Below, piece after piece: positions 1 through 5,286 of a stretch of DNA of 7,596 nt; positions within the stretch are counted from its first letter, which is position 1, and the number at the start of each line of letters is the position of its first letter. A program made the position numbers and the translations under genes. The notes under the pieces are model-generated. The model saw only the letters and a list, made by a program, of their open reading frames with translations, did not search any database and was not told the DNA's origin. Source of the DNA: Candidatus Omnitrophota bacterium (GTDB taxonomy: Bacteria > Omnitrophota > Gorgyraeia > Duberdicusellales > 4484-171); the NCBI GenBank assembly GCA_028702365.1, contig JAQVOZ010000059.1, positions 1-7,596 of the forward strand. The letters run 5' to 3'.

Positions 1-66
1 GATTGTGTCTGCCATTAAGTTTTAAGTTTTGCGTAATTTTGTAAAGTTTAAGGAAAGAGAGTCGGG
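1..66. other. Non-coding edge downstream of the zinc-ribbon gene
   Basis: This A+T-rich stretch follows the stop codon of the zinc-ribbon gene. On the minus strand it contains three loose copies of an AAACTT word, but no open frame, no hairpin followed by a T run, and no RNA gene that I can recognise. It may be the edge of another short dispersed repeat. The next gene, if any, lies outside the window. Confidence 0.4.
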
Positions 67-294
67 TTATTTTTTATTGCAGTGTTTGCTATTCGGACAA
101 TCACAGGATTTGTTTTTTTTGTAATCCGTGACATAGAAACCGCTCCCTTTAAAAATCAGGCCGCTGCCTGCGCCTATCTTCTTTTTGCTTACGGCTTTAC
201 ATTTGGGGCATTCTATCTTTTTCTGTTCGCTTATTTTGTGAAAAGCCTCAAAATGATGTCCGCACTTGGTGCATTCATAATCATATGTAGGCAT
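67..294 (-). CDS. FmdB-family small zinc-ribbon protein
   Basis: This 75-residue protein begins MPTYDYEC, the typical opening of the FmdB / CxxC-CxxC putative regulatory family (Pfam Zn-ribbon_8). Two cysteine pairs, C8-x2-C11 and C29-x2-C32, should bind one zinc ion. They are followed by the family's GSGFYVTDY stretch at about residues 50-58. The family's function is poorly known: the name comes from a gene near formamidase, and a regulatory role is only presumed. The tail adds three more cysteines (C64, C66, C72). I chose the ATG at 292-294 because a GGGAGG Shine-Dalgarno lies 8 bases upstream and the family starts with exactly this peptide; an upstream TTG at 331-333 in frame would add 13 unrelated residues. 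It is the last gene of the chaperone cluster, 145 bases after dnaJ, so it may be read through from dnaJ or have its own promoter. Identity is secure and function is not. Confidence 0.9.
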   Translation of the reverse strand: MPTYDYECTKCGHHFEAFHKISEQKKIECPKCKAVSKKKIGAGSGLIFKGSGFYVTDYKKNKSCDCPNSKHCNKK

Positions 295-302
295 GGTAAA
301 AA

Positions 303-308
303 CCTCCC
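303..308 (-). promoter_or_regulatory. Shine-Dalgarno of the zinc-ribbon gene
   Basis: GGGAGG on the minus strand lies 8 bases before the ATG at 294. It decides the start in favour of this ATG over the in-frame TTG at 333, which has no such site. Confidence 0.8.
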
Positions 309-324
309 TGATATTATATACGCA

Positions 325-344
325 AAGCTGCAAGTTGCAAGCTT
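325..344. repeat. Imperfect palindrome upstream of the zinc-ribbon gene
   Basis: AAGCTGCAA (325-333) and TTGCAAGCTT (335-344) form an inverted repeat with one bulged base around a single central base. It lies between the ACGAAT-type repeat and the gene's ribosome-binding site. It could be an operator or part of a dispersed repeat; nothing seen here decides between them. Confidence 0.4.
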
Positions 345-357
345 AAACACTGATTAT

Positions 358-437
358 CACGAATTAAAAACGAATTTACACAAACAGGAAACATATTTAT
401 TCGCGGTAATTCGTCAAAAATTCGTGGTTATTCGTGT
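358..437. repeat. ACGAAT-type palindromic repeat, copy A
   Basis: This is an 80-base inverted repeat. The left arm is CACGAATT (358-365) plus ACGAATT (370-376); the right arm is AATTCGT (408-414) plus AATTCGTG (419-426). The arms pair perfectly around a 4x4 internal loop, leaving a 31-base loop. A further ATTCGT lies at 430-435. It begins almost at the dnaJ stop codon. A related element of nearly equal length sits in the hrcA leader at 5003-5080, so this looks like a dispersed non-coding repeat family. No open frame or transposase is associated with it. Confidence 0.75.
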
Positions 438-439
438 TT

Positions 440-1561
440 TTAGGATTCGCCCCGTTCTTTCGCTATTTCAAGCAAAACGTTTCTCTCGTTAGCAGAAACC
501 CGTTTTGGTATTTCTATTTCAACTTCAACCAATTCATCCCCTACTCTTTTGGTACGAAGGTTAGCTATGCCTTTTCCTCTGAGCCTAAAAACTGCATTTG
601 GCTGGGTGCCGGCAGGAATATTCATTTTGACATTACCCGATAAAGACGGCACTTCTATTTCTGCGCCAAGTATAGCTTTAAATACGCTTATTTTTACCTT
701 ACACCTTACATCGTCACCCTGCCTTTGAAAAAGAATGTGCGGCTTTACTGCTATATGCAGGTATAAATCTCCGTATCCGCCTTCGCCGAAGTTCCCCTCA
801 CCCTTTAGGCGAAGAACTGAACCATCATCTACTCCCTGCGGTATTGTTACTTTGACCTGCTTCTTAGTTTTGAGCCTGCCTTGGCCGGAACATTTAGAGC
901 ACCGGTTTTTAAAAATTACGCCTTCCCCGCGGCAATTGGGGCAAGTTTGCGTGAAACTTATAAATCCCATACCGCTGGACACTACGCCTCTGCCGCGGCA
1001 AACGTTGCAAGTTTCTTTTTTCGAACCAGGCTGAGCACCGCTTCCATTACACTGTGAACAATTTTCGAAGTGATAGAAAGAAATTTCTTTCTCTGCTCCA
1101 AAAGCAGCCTCTTCAAGCGTCACCGACATTTCCAGCTGTACGTCTTCACCGTGGCGCCTGCGACTTTGACCCTGACGGCTGGAAGACCCAAAAACATCGA
1201 AACCAAGATCAGAGAAAAATTCTTCAAAAACACTGCTAAAATCTCCCTGGGCACCTCCGGCCTGACGGCCTCTAAAAATATCGGAAAAATCGGCGTTTTT
1301 GAAAATATCTTCAGTAGAATAACGCGAATCGACACCCGCATGACCATACTGGTCATAAAGTTGTTTTTTGCTGGGATCGCTTAATACACCATAAGCTTCA
1401 GAAAGTTCTTTAAACTTTTCTTCGGCTTCTTTCTTTTTTTCAGGAGCAACCCTGTCAGGGTGATATTGCATAACCAACTGCCGGTATGCCCGTTTTATGT
1501 CTTCAACGGAAGCAGTTTTCTTGACACCCAAAATTTCGTAATAATCTCTTTGCGTACTCAT
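440..1561 (-). CDS. dnaJ: Chaperone protein DnaJ (Hsp40)
   Basis: This 373-residue co-chaperone delivers unfolded clients to DnaK and stimulates its ATPase in the cytoplasm. The J domain (about residues 6-72) has the essential HPD triad at 34-36. A Gly/Phe-rich linker (about 90-130) follows. All four zinc-finger repeats of type CxxCxGxG are intact at 168-175, 185-192, 207-214 and 221-228, so this is a complete class I DnaJ of usual length. The C-terminal substrate-binding domains run from about 235 to 355. The ATG at 1561 gives the standard N terminus (RDYYEILGV). The 20 bases upstream show no Shine-Dalgarno; instead a run of loose AGCTGA-type repeats abuts the start codon. The gene lies 132 bases after dnaK, with stable hairpins between them. 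That spacing, together with the poor initiation signal, suggests lower output than DnaK, which is inference. Confidence 0.98.
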   Translation of the reverse strand: MSTQRDYYEILGVKKTASVEDIKRAYRQLVMQYHPDRVAPEKKKEAEEKFKELSEAYGVLSDPSKKQLYDQYGHAGVDSRYSTEDIFKNADFSDIFRGRQAGGAQGDFSSVFEEFFSDLGFDVFGSSSRQGQSRRRHGEDVQLEMSVTLEEAAFGAEKEISFYHFENCSQCNGSGAQPGSKKETCNVCRGRGVVSSGMGFISFTQTCPNCRGEGVIFKNRCSKCSGQGRLKTKKQVKVTIPQGVDDGSVLRLKGEGNFGEGGYGDLYLHIAVKPHILFQRQGDDVRCKVKISVFKAILGAEIEVPSLSGNVKMNIPAGTQPNAVFRLRGKGIANLRTKRVGDELVEVEIEIPKRVSANERNVLLEIAKERGES

Positions 1562-1587
1562 TTTTCAGTTGTCAGATATCAGCTTTC

Positions 1588-1603
1588 TCAACCAACAGGT
1601 TGA
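1588..1603. repeat. Small hairpin in the dnaJ leader
   Basis: TCAACC (1588-1593) and GGTTGA (1598-1603) form a 6-base-pair stem with a 4-base loop, 26 bases before the dnaJ start. It is the closest to dnaJ of three inverted repeats in the dnaK-dnaJ spacer. Confidence 0.5.
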
Positions 1604-1630
1604 CCCGCTTAAATGTTTTTATAAGGTGGC

Positions 1631-1661
1631 GAGGCTGTCAGCTGCCAAGAGCTGACGCCTC
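1631..1661. repeat. Long hairpin in the dnaK-dnaJ spacer
   Basis: GAGGC (1631-1635) and GTCAGCT (1637-1643) pair with AGCTGAC (1650-1656) and GCCTC (1657-1661). This gives a 12-base-pair stem with one bulged base and a 6-base loop. It directly adjoins the next hairpin. No T run follows in the direction of transcription, so it is not a standard terminator. It could be a barrier to 3' exonucleases or an RNA-processing element. Confidence 0.7.
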
Positions 1662-1684
1662 TTCCCTGCCGGCAGGCAGGGAAG
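1661..1684. repeat. Perfect GC-rich hairpin just after dnaK
   Basis: CTTCCCTGCC (1661-1670) and GGCAGGGAAG (1675-1684) form a perfect 10-base-pair stem with loop GGCA. It begins 9 bases past the dnaK stop codon. No T run follows, so full termination is unlikely. In the dnaK mRNA it would protect the 3' end after processing or cause partial attenuation before dnaJ (inference). Confidence 0.75.
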
Positions 1685-1693
1685 GCTGATAGC

Positions 1694-3628
1694 TTATTTT
1701 TTGTCTTCTTCCTTAAAATCAGCGTCAATAATATCCTCTTTCTTCTCCGGCTCCGGGCCTTCCTGGCTTGGGCCTGATTGAGGACCGGCCTGAGGGCCTG
1801 CTTCAGTTTTAGCTTTTCCTTGCTCTTGCTGTTTTTGAGATGCATTCTTATAGATTTCCTCAGCAAGCTTATGCGCCGCTTTGGTTAAATCTTCCATGCT
1901 CTTCTTAATCATATTTATGTTTTTATCTTTGACCGCTGTTTTCAAATCATTGATCCTTGCTTCGATATTAGCACGTTCCTCTTGCGAAATTTTATCACCG
2001 TAGTCTTTCAATGATTTCTCTGTTGCGTAAATCAGCTGGTCTGCCTGATTTACTGTTTCTACTTCTTCTTTCTTTTTCGCATCTTCAGCTGCAAATTTCT
2101 CTGCGTCATGGACCATTTTATCTATCTCTTCTTTGGAAAGTTTCTTGGGGGCAGTGATACGTATGGACTGCTCTTTCCCGGTGCCTAAATCTTTGGCTGA
2201 AACATGCACTATTCCGTTTGCATCTATATCGAATGCAACTTCGACTTGGGGAACGCCACGGGGCGCAGATGGAATGCCTACCAAATCAAACCTGCCAAGC
2301 TCAACATTGCCCTCTGCATCAGCTATAGTACGTTCACCTTGGATTACGCGTATGGTAACCGCAGTCTGGTTATCGGCCGCGGTTGAAAAAATCTGCGCTT
2401 TTCGCGTAGGTATGGTTGTATTTCTTTCTATAAGCTTGGTATTTACTCCGCCTAAGGTTTCAATACCTAAGGAAAGCGGCGTAACATCCAAAAGCAGTAC
2501 ATCTTTCACATCGCCCTTAATAATTGCCGCCTGCACAGCTGCCCCCAGCGCAACGCATTCCATGGGGTCTACACCGCGTTCGATTTTCTTACCGAAATAA
2601 TCTTCTACGAATTTCTGGACTATCGGCATTCTTGTGGGCCCGCCGACCATAATAATCTTATCTATTGATGTTTTATCGCTAAAGGACACTCCTTCCTTTT
2701 CAAAAGCGGCTTTTGCATCCTTTAAAGCCTGTTCTAGTGGCCCGCGGCAACGCTCAACAATTGGGCCTACCAATTCTTCGATTTTTGCGCGGTTGATTGA
2801 CATTGTAAGATGTTTGGGGCCGCTGCTATCTGCAGTAATAAAGGGGAGATTTATATCGGTTGTAAGAGTGCTTGAAAGCTCTACCTTTGCTTTTTCAGCA
2901 GCTTCCCTTACTCTCTGTGTTGCCATTTTGTCATTACGTAAATCAATGCCGGTTTCGCGCTTAAACTGATTAACAATGTAATCAACTATAACGTTATCCA
3001 TATCTGTTCCGCCAAGCTGGGTATCGCCGCTTGTTGCCATTACTTTAAATCCGCCTTCTTTCCACATTTCCATAATAGTAACGTCAAGCGTTCCACCGCC
3101 AAAATCAAAAACCATGATTTTTAATTCTTTTCCCGCTTTTTCAAGGCCGTATGCAAGGCATGCCGCAGTTGGCTCGTTAATAACCCTAAGCACCTTAAGC
3201 CCCGCTATCTCGCCTGCATCTTTTGTTGCTGTTCTTTGGTTGTCATCAAAATATGCCGGACAGGTAATAACTACCTCTTCAACTTTATCTCCAAGGTAGC
3301 TTTCCGCGTCCTGTTTAATTTTTTGTAAAATAAAAGCTGAAATCTGCTGGGGAGTATATTCTTTGCCGAATACGTTAAATTTATAATCTGTTCCCATTTT
3401 ACGTTTTGCAGCAAAAATAGTTCCTTCCGGGTTTATCGCAGCCTGGCGCCTGGCAGGTTCACCTACAAGCTTCTGGCCGTCTTTTGTAAATGCAACAAAG
3501 GAAGGAAAAGCTTTTCCGCTGGCTACCCCAGCTCCTTCCGCTGAAGGAATAATTACCGGCCTGTCCCCTTCCATTACTGCTGCCGCTGAATTAGAAGTTC
3601 CTAAATCTATACCAATTACCTTAGCCAT
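1694..3628 (-). CDS. dnaK: Chaperone protein DnaK (Hsp70)
   Basis: This 644-residue Hsp70 is a cytoplasmic ATP-dependent chaperone that works with GrpE, DnaJ and ClpB. The nucleotide-binding domain has phosphate loop 1 (GIDLGTSNS, 6-14), the NEPTAA motif (151-156), phosphate loop 2 (VFDFGGGTLDVT, 173-184), the GDTQLGGTD segment (201-209) and the adenosine motif (IMVGGPTRMP, 326-335). The conserved interdomain linker lies at about 377-387 and the substrate-binding beta domain at about 388-495. A helical lid then leads to a Gly/Pro/Gln-rich tail (605-625) and an acidic end (DIIDADFKEEDKK). Length is typical. The subdomain between residues 75 and 100 lacks the roughly 23-residue insert of proteobacterial DnaK, as in Gram-positive and archaeal proteins. 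The ATG at 3628 has a strong ribosome-binding site that overlaps the grpE stop codon, so translation is probably coupled. The gene is third in the HrcA/CIRCE operon. Confidence 0.99.
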   Translation of the reverse strand: MAKVIGIDLGTSNSAAAVMEGDRPVIIPSAEGAGVASGKAFPSFVAFTKDGQKLVGEPARRQAAINPEGTIFAAKRKMGTDYKFNVFGKEYTPQQISAFILQKIKQDAESYLGDKVEEVVITCPAYFDDNQRTATKDAGEIAGLKVLRVINEPTAACLAYGLEKAGKELKIMVFDFGGGTLDVTIMEMWKEGGFKVMATSGDTQLGGTDMDNVIVDYIVNQFKRETGIDLRNDKMATQRVREAAEKAKVELSSTLTTDINLPFITADSSGPKHLTMSINRAKIEELVGPIVERCRGPLEQALKDAKAAFEKEGVSFSDKTSIDKIIMVGGPTRMPIVQKFVEDYFGKKIERGVDPMECVALGAAVQAAIIKGDVKDVLLLDVTPLSLGIETLGGVNTKLIERNTTIPTRKAQIFSTAADNQTAVTIRVIQGERTIADAEGNVELGRFDLVGIPSAPRGVPQVEVAFDIDANGIVHVSAKDLGTGKEQSIRITAPKKLSKEEIDKMVHDAEKFAAEDAKKKEEVETVNQADQLIYATEKSLKDYGDKISQEERANIEARINDLKTAVKDKNINMIKKSMEDLTKAAHKLAEEIYKNASQKQQEQGKAKTEAGPQAGPQSGPSQEGPEPEKKEDIIDADFKEEDKK

Positions 3629-3633
3629 AACAC

Positions 3634-3640
3634 ACCTCCT
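3634..3640 (-). promoter_or_regulatory. dnaK Shine-Dalgarno overlapping the grpE stop
   Basis: AGGAGGT on the minus strand lies 5 bases before the dnaK ATG. The grpE stop TAG (3641-3639) shares its last two bases with this site. Ribosomes ending grpE therefore finish on the dnaK initiation site, which favours coupled translation. Confidence 0.85.
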
Positions 3641-4259
3641 ATGCGCTATCGTTATTTTGAGAATTGTTATTTTTTATTTTCTCTTCCTCTTTTTTCTCTT
3701 CTTTATTTTCTATGTTCTGCTTCTCAACGCCCACAATTACTTTCGAAGGACGCAGAACTTTATCCTCAAGCATATAGCCTTTCTGAACCTCTTCTAAAAC
3801 AATGGGTTTATCTGTTTTGTCGTCAACCTCTTTAGTCGCAACTATTTCATGCAAATGCGGATCAAAAAATCTGCCGACACTCTCAATCGGCATAAGGCCT
3901 CTTTTTTTAAGCAAATTTAAAAAATTATTATAGGCCATCTCAAGGCCCTTTATAATTTCTTCTATATTGCCGTGTTCTTTTACCATTTTTAATGCCTGCT
4001 CTGACTCATCAAGCACTATCAGGAGGTCGCGGATCAAAGAAGAAGTGGAAAATTTTATTAATTCTTCTTTCTCCCTGTCCCAGCGTTTTCTGGCATTGGT
4101 AAAATCAGCGCAGGTTCGCATATATTTTTCCCAAAGAGCATTGTAATCCTCTTTCTTTTCTTTGCCTTCGCATTCCGGGCAACAAGGTTCTTCTTTTTCT
4201 TCTTCCCTTATCGGCTCTTCTTTATGATTTTTATTATTTTTTCCTTTTTCGTTGTTCAT
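3639..4259 (-). CDS. grpE: Nucleotide exchange factor GrpE
   Basis: This 206-residue protein releases ADP from DnaK and so resets the Hsp70 cycle; GrpE normally acts as a dimer. Residues 38-120 form the predicted long helix and four-helix bundle, including DFTNARKRWDREKEE (52-66). The compact beta domain that contacts DnaK runs from about 121 to 178 and holds the family signature around FFDPHLHEIV (131-140) and GYMLEDKVLRPSKVIV (161-176). Two features stand out. The charged N terminus contains three cysteines (C26, C27, C30), and the C terminus ends in a low-complexity tail rich in Glu, Lys and Asn (183-206). The ATG overlaps the hrcA stop in an ATGA arrangement, so its translation is probably coupled to hrcA; only a weak GAAGA-like site precedes it. 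Identity is clear from the conserved core. Confidence 0.97.
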   Translation of the reverse strand: MNNEKGKNNKNHKEEPIREEEKEEPCCPECEGKEKKEDYNALWEKYMRTCADFTNARKRWDREKEELIKFSTSSLIRDLLIVLDESEQALKMVKEHGNIEEIIKGLEMAYNNFLNLLKKRGLMPIESVGRFFDPHLHEIVATKEVDDKTDKPIVLEEVQKGYMLEDKVLRPSKVIVGVEKQNIENKEEKKEEEKIKNNNSQNNDSA

Positions 4260-4993
4260 AAAGTATCTTCAATAACTGTCTCAAGCTGGCATTTGATGGA
4301 TTGTAAACAGGAAACAGCCCTTACATAATCCATTCTCATCGGGCCAAGGAGCGCCAGCGAATAAGAAACTTTTTTCTCTCCTGAACCGGACACAACAAGC
4401 GAACAGTCAGATATCTCATCAAAACCTATTTCATCGCCAACCAGGATTTTCACCTGTTCATCAAAATAATTAAGCATCAATTCCTGTATTTGGTTTAATT
4501 TTACTTCAAGAGCGTAAAAAACGCTTTTAAGCCGCCTCATATCTTCGAACTCAGGTTGCTCAAGAATAAAACGTGCTCCTCTAAAAAATAATTTATGCCC
4601 TTCGCCTGATATTGCCAGAAATGACGCATAACCGCTTTTTGTTGCCAGAATATCTAGCGCGTTATTTATAATTTGGCTGTTATCGGAAATTGTATGGTAT
4701 AGCTCAACCTCTATCGGGTAGTTCTTTACCATCTCTTCTTTCTTGAGACATTCTACATATTGCTTAAAGCCTTTTGTTGTAGGAACCCTGCCTGACGATG
4801 TATGAATATGAGAAAGAAATCCTTTCTTTTCCAGGGTTTCCATAACATTTCTTATGGTAGCTGAAGAATAAGGAAGATTATATTTTTCGCAAAGATGGGT
4901 AGAGCTTACTGGCTTAGTTTCCTTTATATAGGCCTCAACCACCAAATTCAAAATTTCCAATTCTCTTTCGCGGGTATCTACTGCTTTTGCCAT
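4256..4993 (-). CDS. hrcA: Heat-inducible transcription repressor HrcA, short form
   Basis: HrcA binds CIRCE operators and represses heat-shock genes; in known systems GroEL keeps it active. Residues 8-80 form the winged-helix DNA-binding domain, with the recognition region around YSSATIRNVMETLEKKGF (42-59) and the SSGRVPTTKGF wing (66-76). The C-terminal family signature is also present: LEQPEFEDMRRL (144-155), VGDEIGFDEISDCSLV (185-200) and the GPMRMDY motif (217-223). At 245 residues it is about 100 shorter than the usual 340-350. From family knowledge, the missing part is the middle, roughly the end of the first effector segment and the inserted dimerization domain; the join lies near residue 130. 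The frame is open throughout, with no frameshift sign at the join. The ATG at 4993 gives a normal N terminus, but no Shine-Dalgarno is visible; an ACGAAT-type repeat fills the leader. It is the first gene of the CIRCE-controlled operon. Confidence 0.95.
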   Translation of the reverse strand: MAKAVDTRERELEILNLVVEAYIKETKPVSSTHLCEKYNLPYSSATIRNVMETLEKKGFLSHIHTSSGRVPTTKGFKQYVECLKKEEMVKNYPIEVELYHTISDNSQIINNALDILATKSGYASFLAISGEGHKLFFRGARFILEQPEFEDMRRLKSVFYALEVKLNQIQELMLNYFDEQVKILVGDEIGFDEISDCSLVVSGSGEKKVSYSLALLGPMRMDYVRAVSCLQSIKCQLETVIEDTL

Positions 4994-5002
4994 AAAATAT
5001 TC

Positions 5003-5080
5003 TAATTACCACGAATCAGGCGACAAATCCTCACGAACAAATTGCTTCCATTTATAGACATTCGTCTCTAATTCGTGTTT
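5003..5080. repeat. ACGAAT-type palindromic repeat, copy B, in the hrcA leader
   Basis: This element of about 78 bases has outer arms CACGAAT (5010-5016) and ATTCGTG (5071-5077), an inner ATTCGT (5060-5065), and a less exact ACGAAC (5033-5038). It matches copy A (358-437) in size, arm words and end sequences (a TAATTA-like left end, TTCGTGTTTT on the right), but is more decayed. Its right end runs straight into the CIRCE operator. It makes up most of the expected untranslated leader of hrcA and ends 9 bases before the start codon. Confidence 0.7.
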
Positions 5081-5106
5081 TAGCACTCTAAGCTTAAGAG
5101 TGCCAA
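5080..5106 (-). promoter_or_regulatory. CIRCE operator (HrcA binding site)
   Basis: On the plus strand, TTAGCACTC (5080-5088), a 9-base spacer and GAGTGCCAA (5098-5106) match the CIRCE consensus TTAGCACTC-N9-GAGTGCTAA at 17 of 18 arm positions. It begins 2 bases downstream of the -10 box and covers the expected transcription start, the classic place for HrcA to block initiation. It is the only CIRCE I find in the window; none precedes hpf, dnaK, dnaJ or the zinc-ribbon gene. Confidence 0.97.
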
Positions 5107-5108
5107 AG

Positions 5109-5137
5109 ATATTAACATACAAATATTTAACAGTCAA
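5109..5137 (-). promoter_or_regulatory. Sigma-70-type promoter of the hrcA-grpE-dnaK-dnaJ operon
   Basis: On the minus strand, TTGACT (-35, 5137-5132) is followed after exactly 17 bases by TAATAT (-10, 5114-5109). An upstream TGn (5117-5115) makes it an extended -10. The expected start of transcription is near 5102, inside the CIRCE, giving a leader of about 109 bases before hrcA. So near-consensus a promoter would be strong when HrcA is off. Confidence 0.9.
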
Positions 5138-5167
5138 GAAACACTTTAGCTGTAAATTTCTGGAGCC

Positions 5168-5198
5168 CGCCCGGACATATTCCCGTTTTAGTCGGGCG
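5168..5198. repeat. Hairpin upstream of the hrcA promoter
   Basis: CGCCCG (5168-5173) and CGGGCG (5193-5198) pair, and the stem extends inward by two base pairs (AC with GT) past one bulged base. The loop is about 14 bases. It is the nearest to the promoter of three tandem hairpins between hpf and hrcA. No T run follows on the minus strand. Confidence 0.5.
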
Positions 5199-5213
5199 AC
5201 GTCCCACTCCGAT

Positions 5214-5238
5214 ACTGGTGGTGCTTTGCACCACCAGT
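5214..5238. repeat. Perfect 11-base-pair hairpin between hpf and hrcA
   Basis: ACTGGTGGTGC (5214-5224) and GCACCACCAGT (5228-5238) form a perfect stem with a 3-base loop, 49 bases past the hpf stop. It has no T run on either side, so it does not look like an intrinsic terminator. It could stabilise the 3' end of the clpB-hpf mRNA or be part of a repeat element. Confidence 0.75.
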
Positions 5239-5266
5239 CCACGGGCACGCCTTCGGCAGTCCGTGG
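5239..5266. repeat. Hairpin directly after hpf
   Basis: CCACGG (5239-5244) and CCGTGG (5261-5266) pair. A small inner stem GCC/GGC (5249-5251 with 5255-5257) closes a TTC loop. It abuts the 11-base-pair hairpin with no gap, which suggests one composite element. Confidence 0.55.
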
Positions 5267-5286
5267 CATTCCAGGAAAGGGATTGG

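Noticed and set aside
313..318. TATAAT on the minus strand as a -10 box for the zinc-ribbon gene
   Set aside because: Transcription would start inside the Shine-Dalgarno, and the best -35 (TTGCAA, 16 bases away) is poor. It may still be a weak promoter, but I cannot support it.
295..333. TTG start at 331-333 extending the zinc-ribbon protein by 13 residues
   Set aside because: The added peptide is unlike the family, it would place the strong GGGAGG inside the coding region, and the family starts at MPTYDYEC.
358..437. CRISPR array from the repeated ACGAAT words
   Set aside because: The words are short, inverted and irregularly spaced; there are no uniform direct repeats, spacers or cas genes.
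1614..1650. Separate dnaJ promoter in the dnaK-dnaJ spacer (TTGGCA and TATAAA)
   Set aside because: The spacing is 19 bases and the elements lie within the hairpin repeats, so chance is the better explanation.
1609..1866. 85-codon minus-strand open frame across the end of dnaK
   Set aside because: It is out of frame with dnaK and runs through the hairpin spacer; its protein is low-complexity Lys/Arg-rich and resembles nothing known.
5168..5266. Rho-independent terminator after hpf
   Set aside because: The stems are strong but none is followed by a T run on the minus strand.
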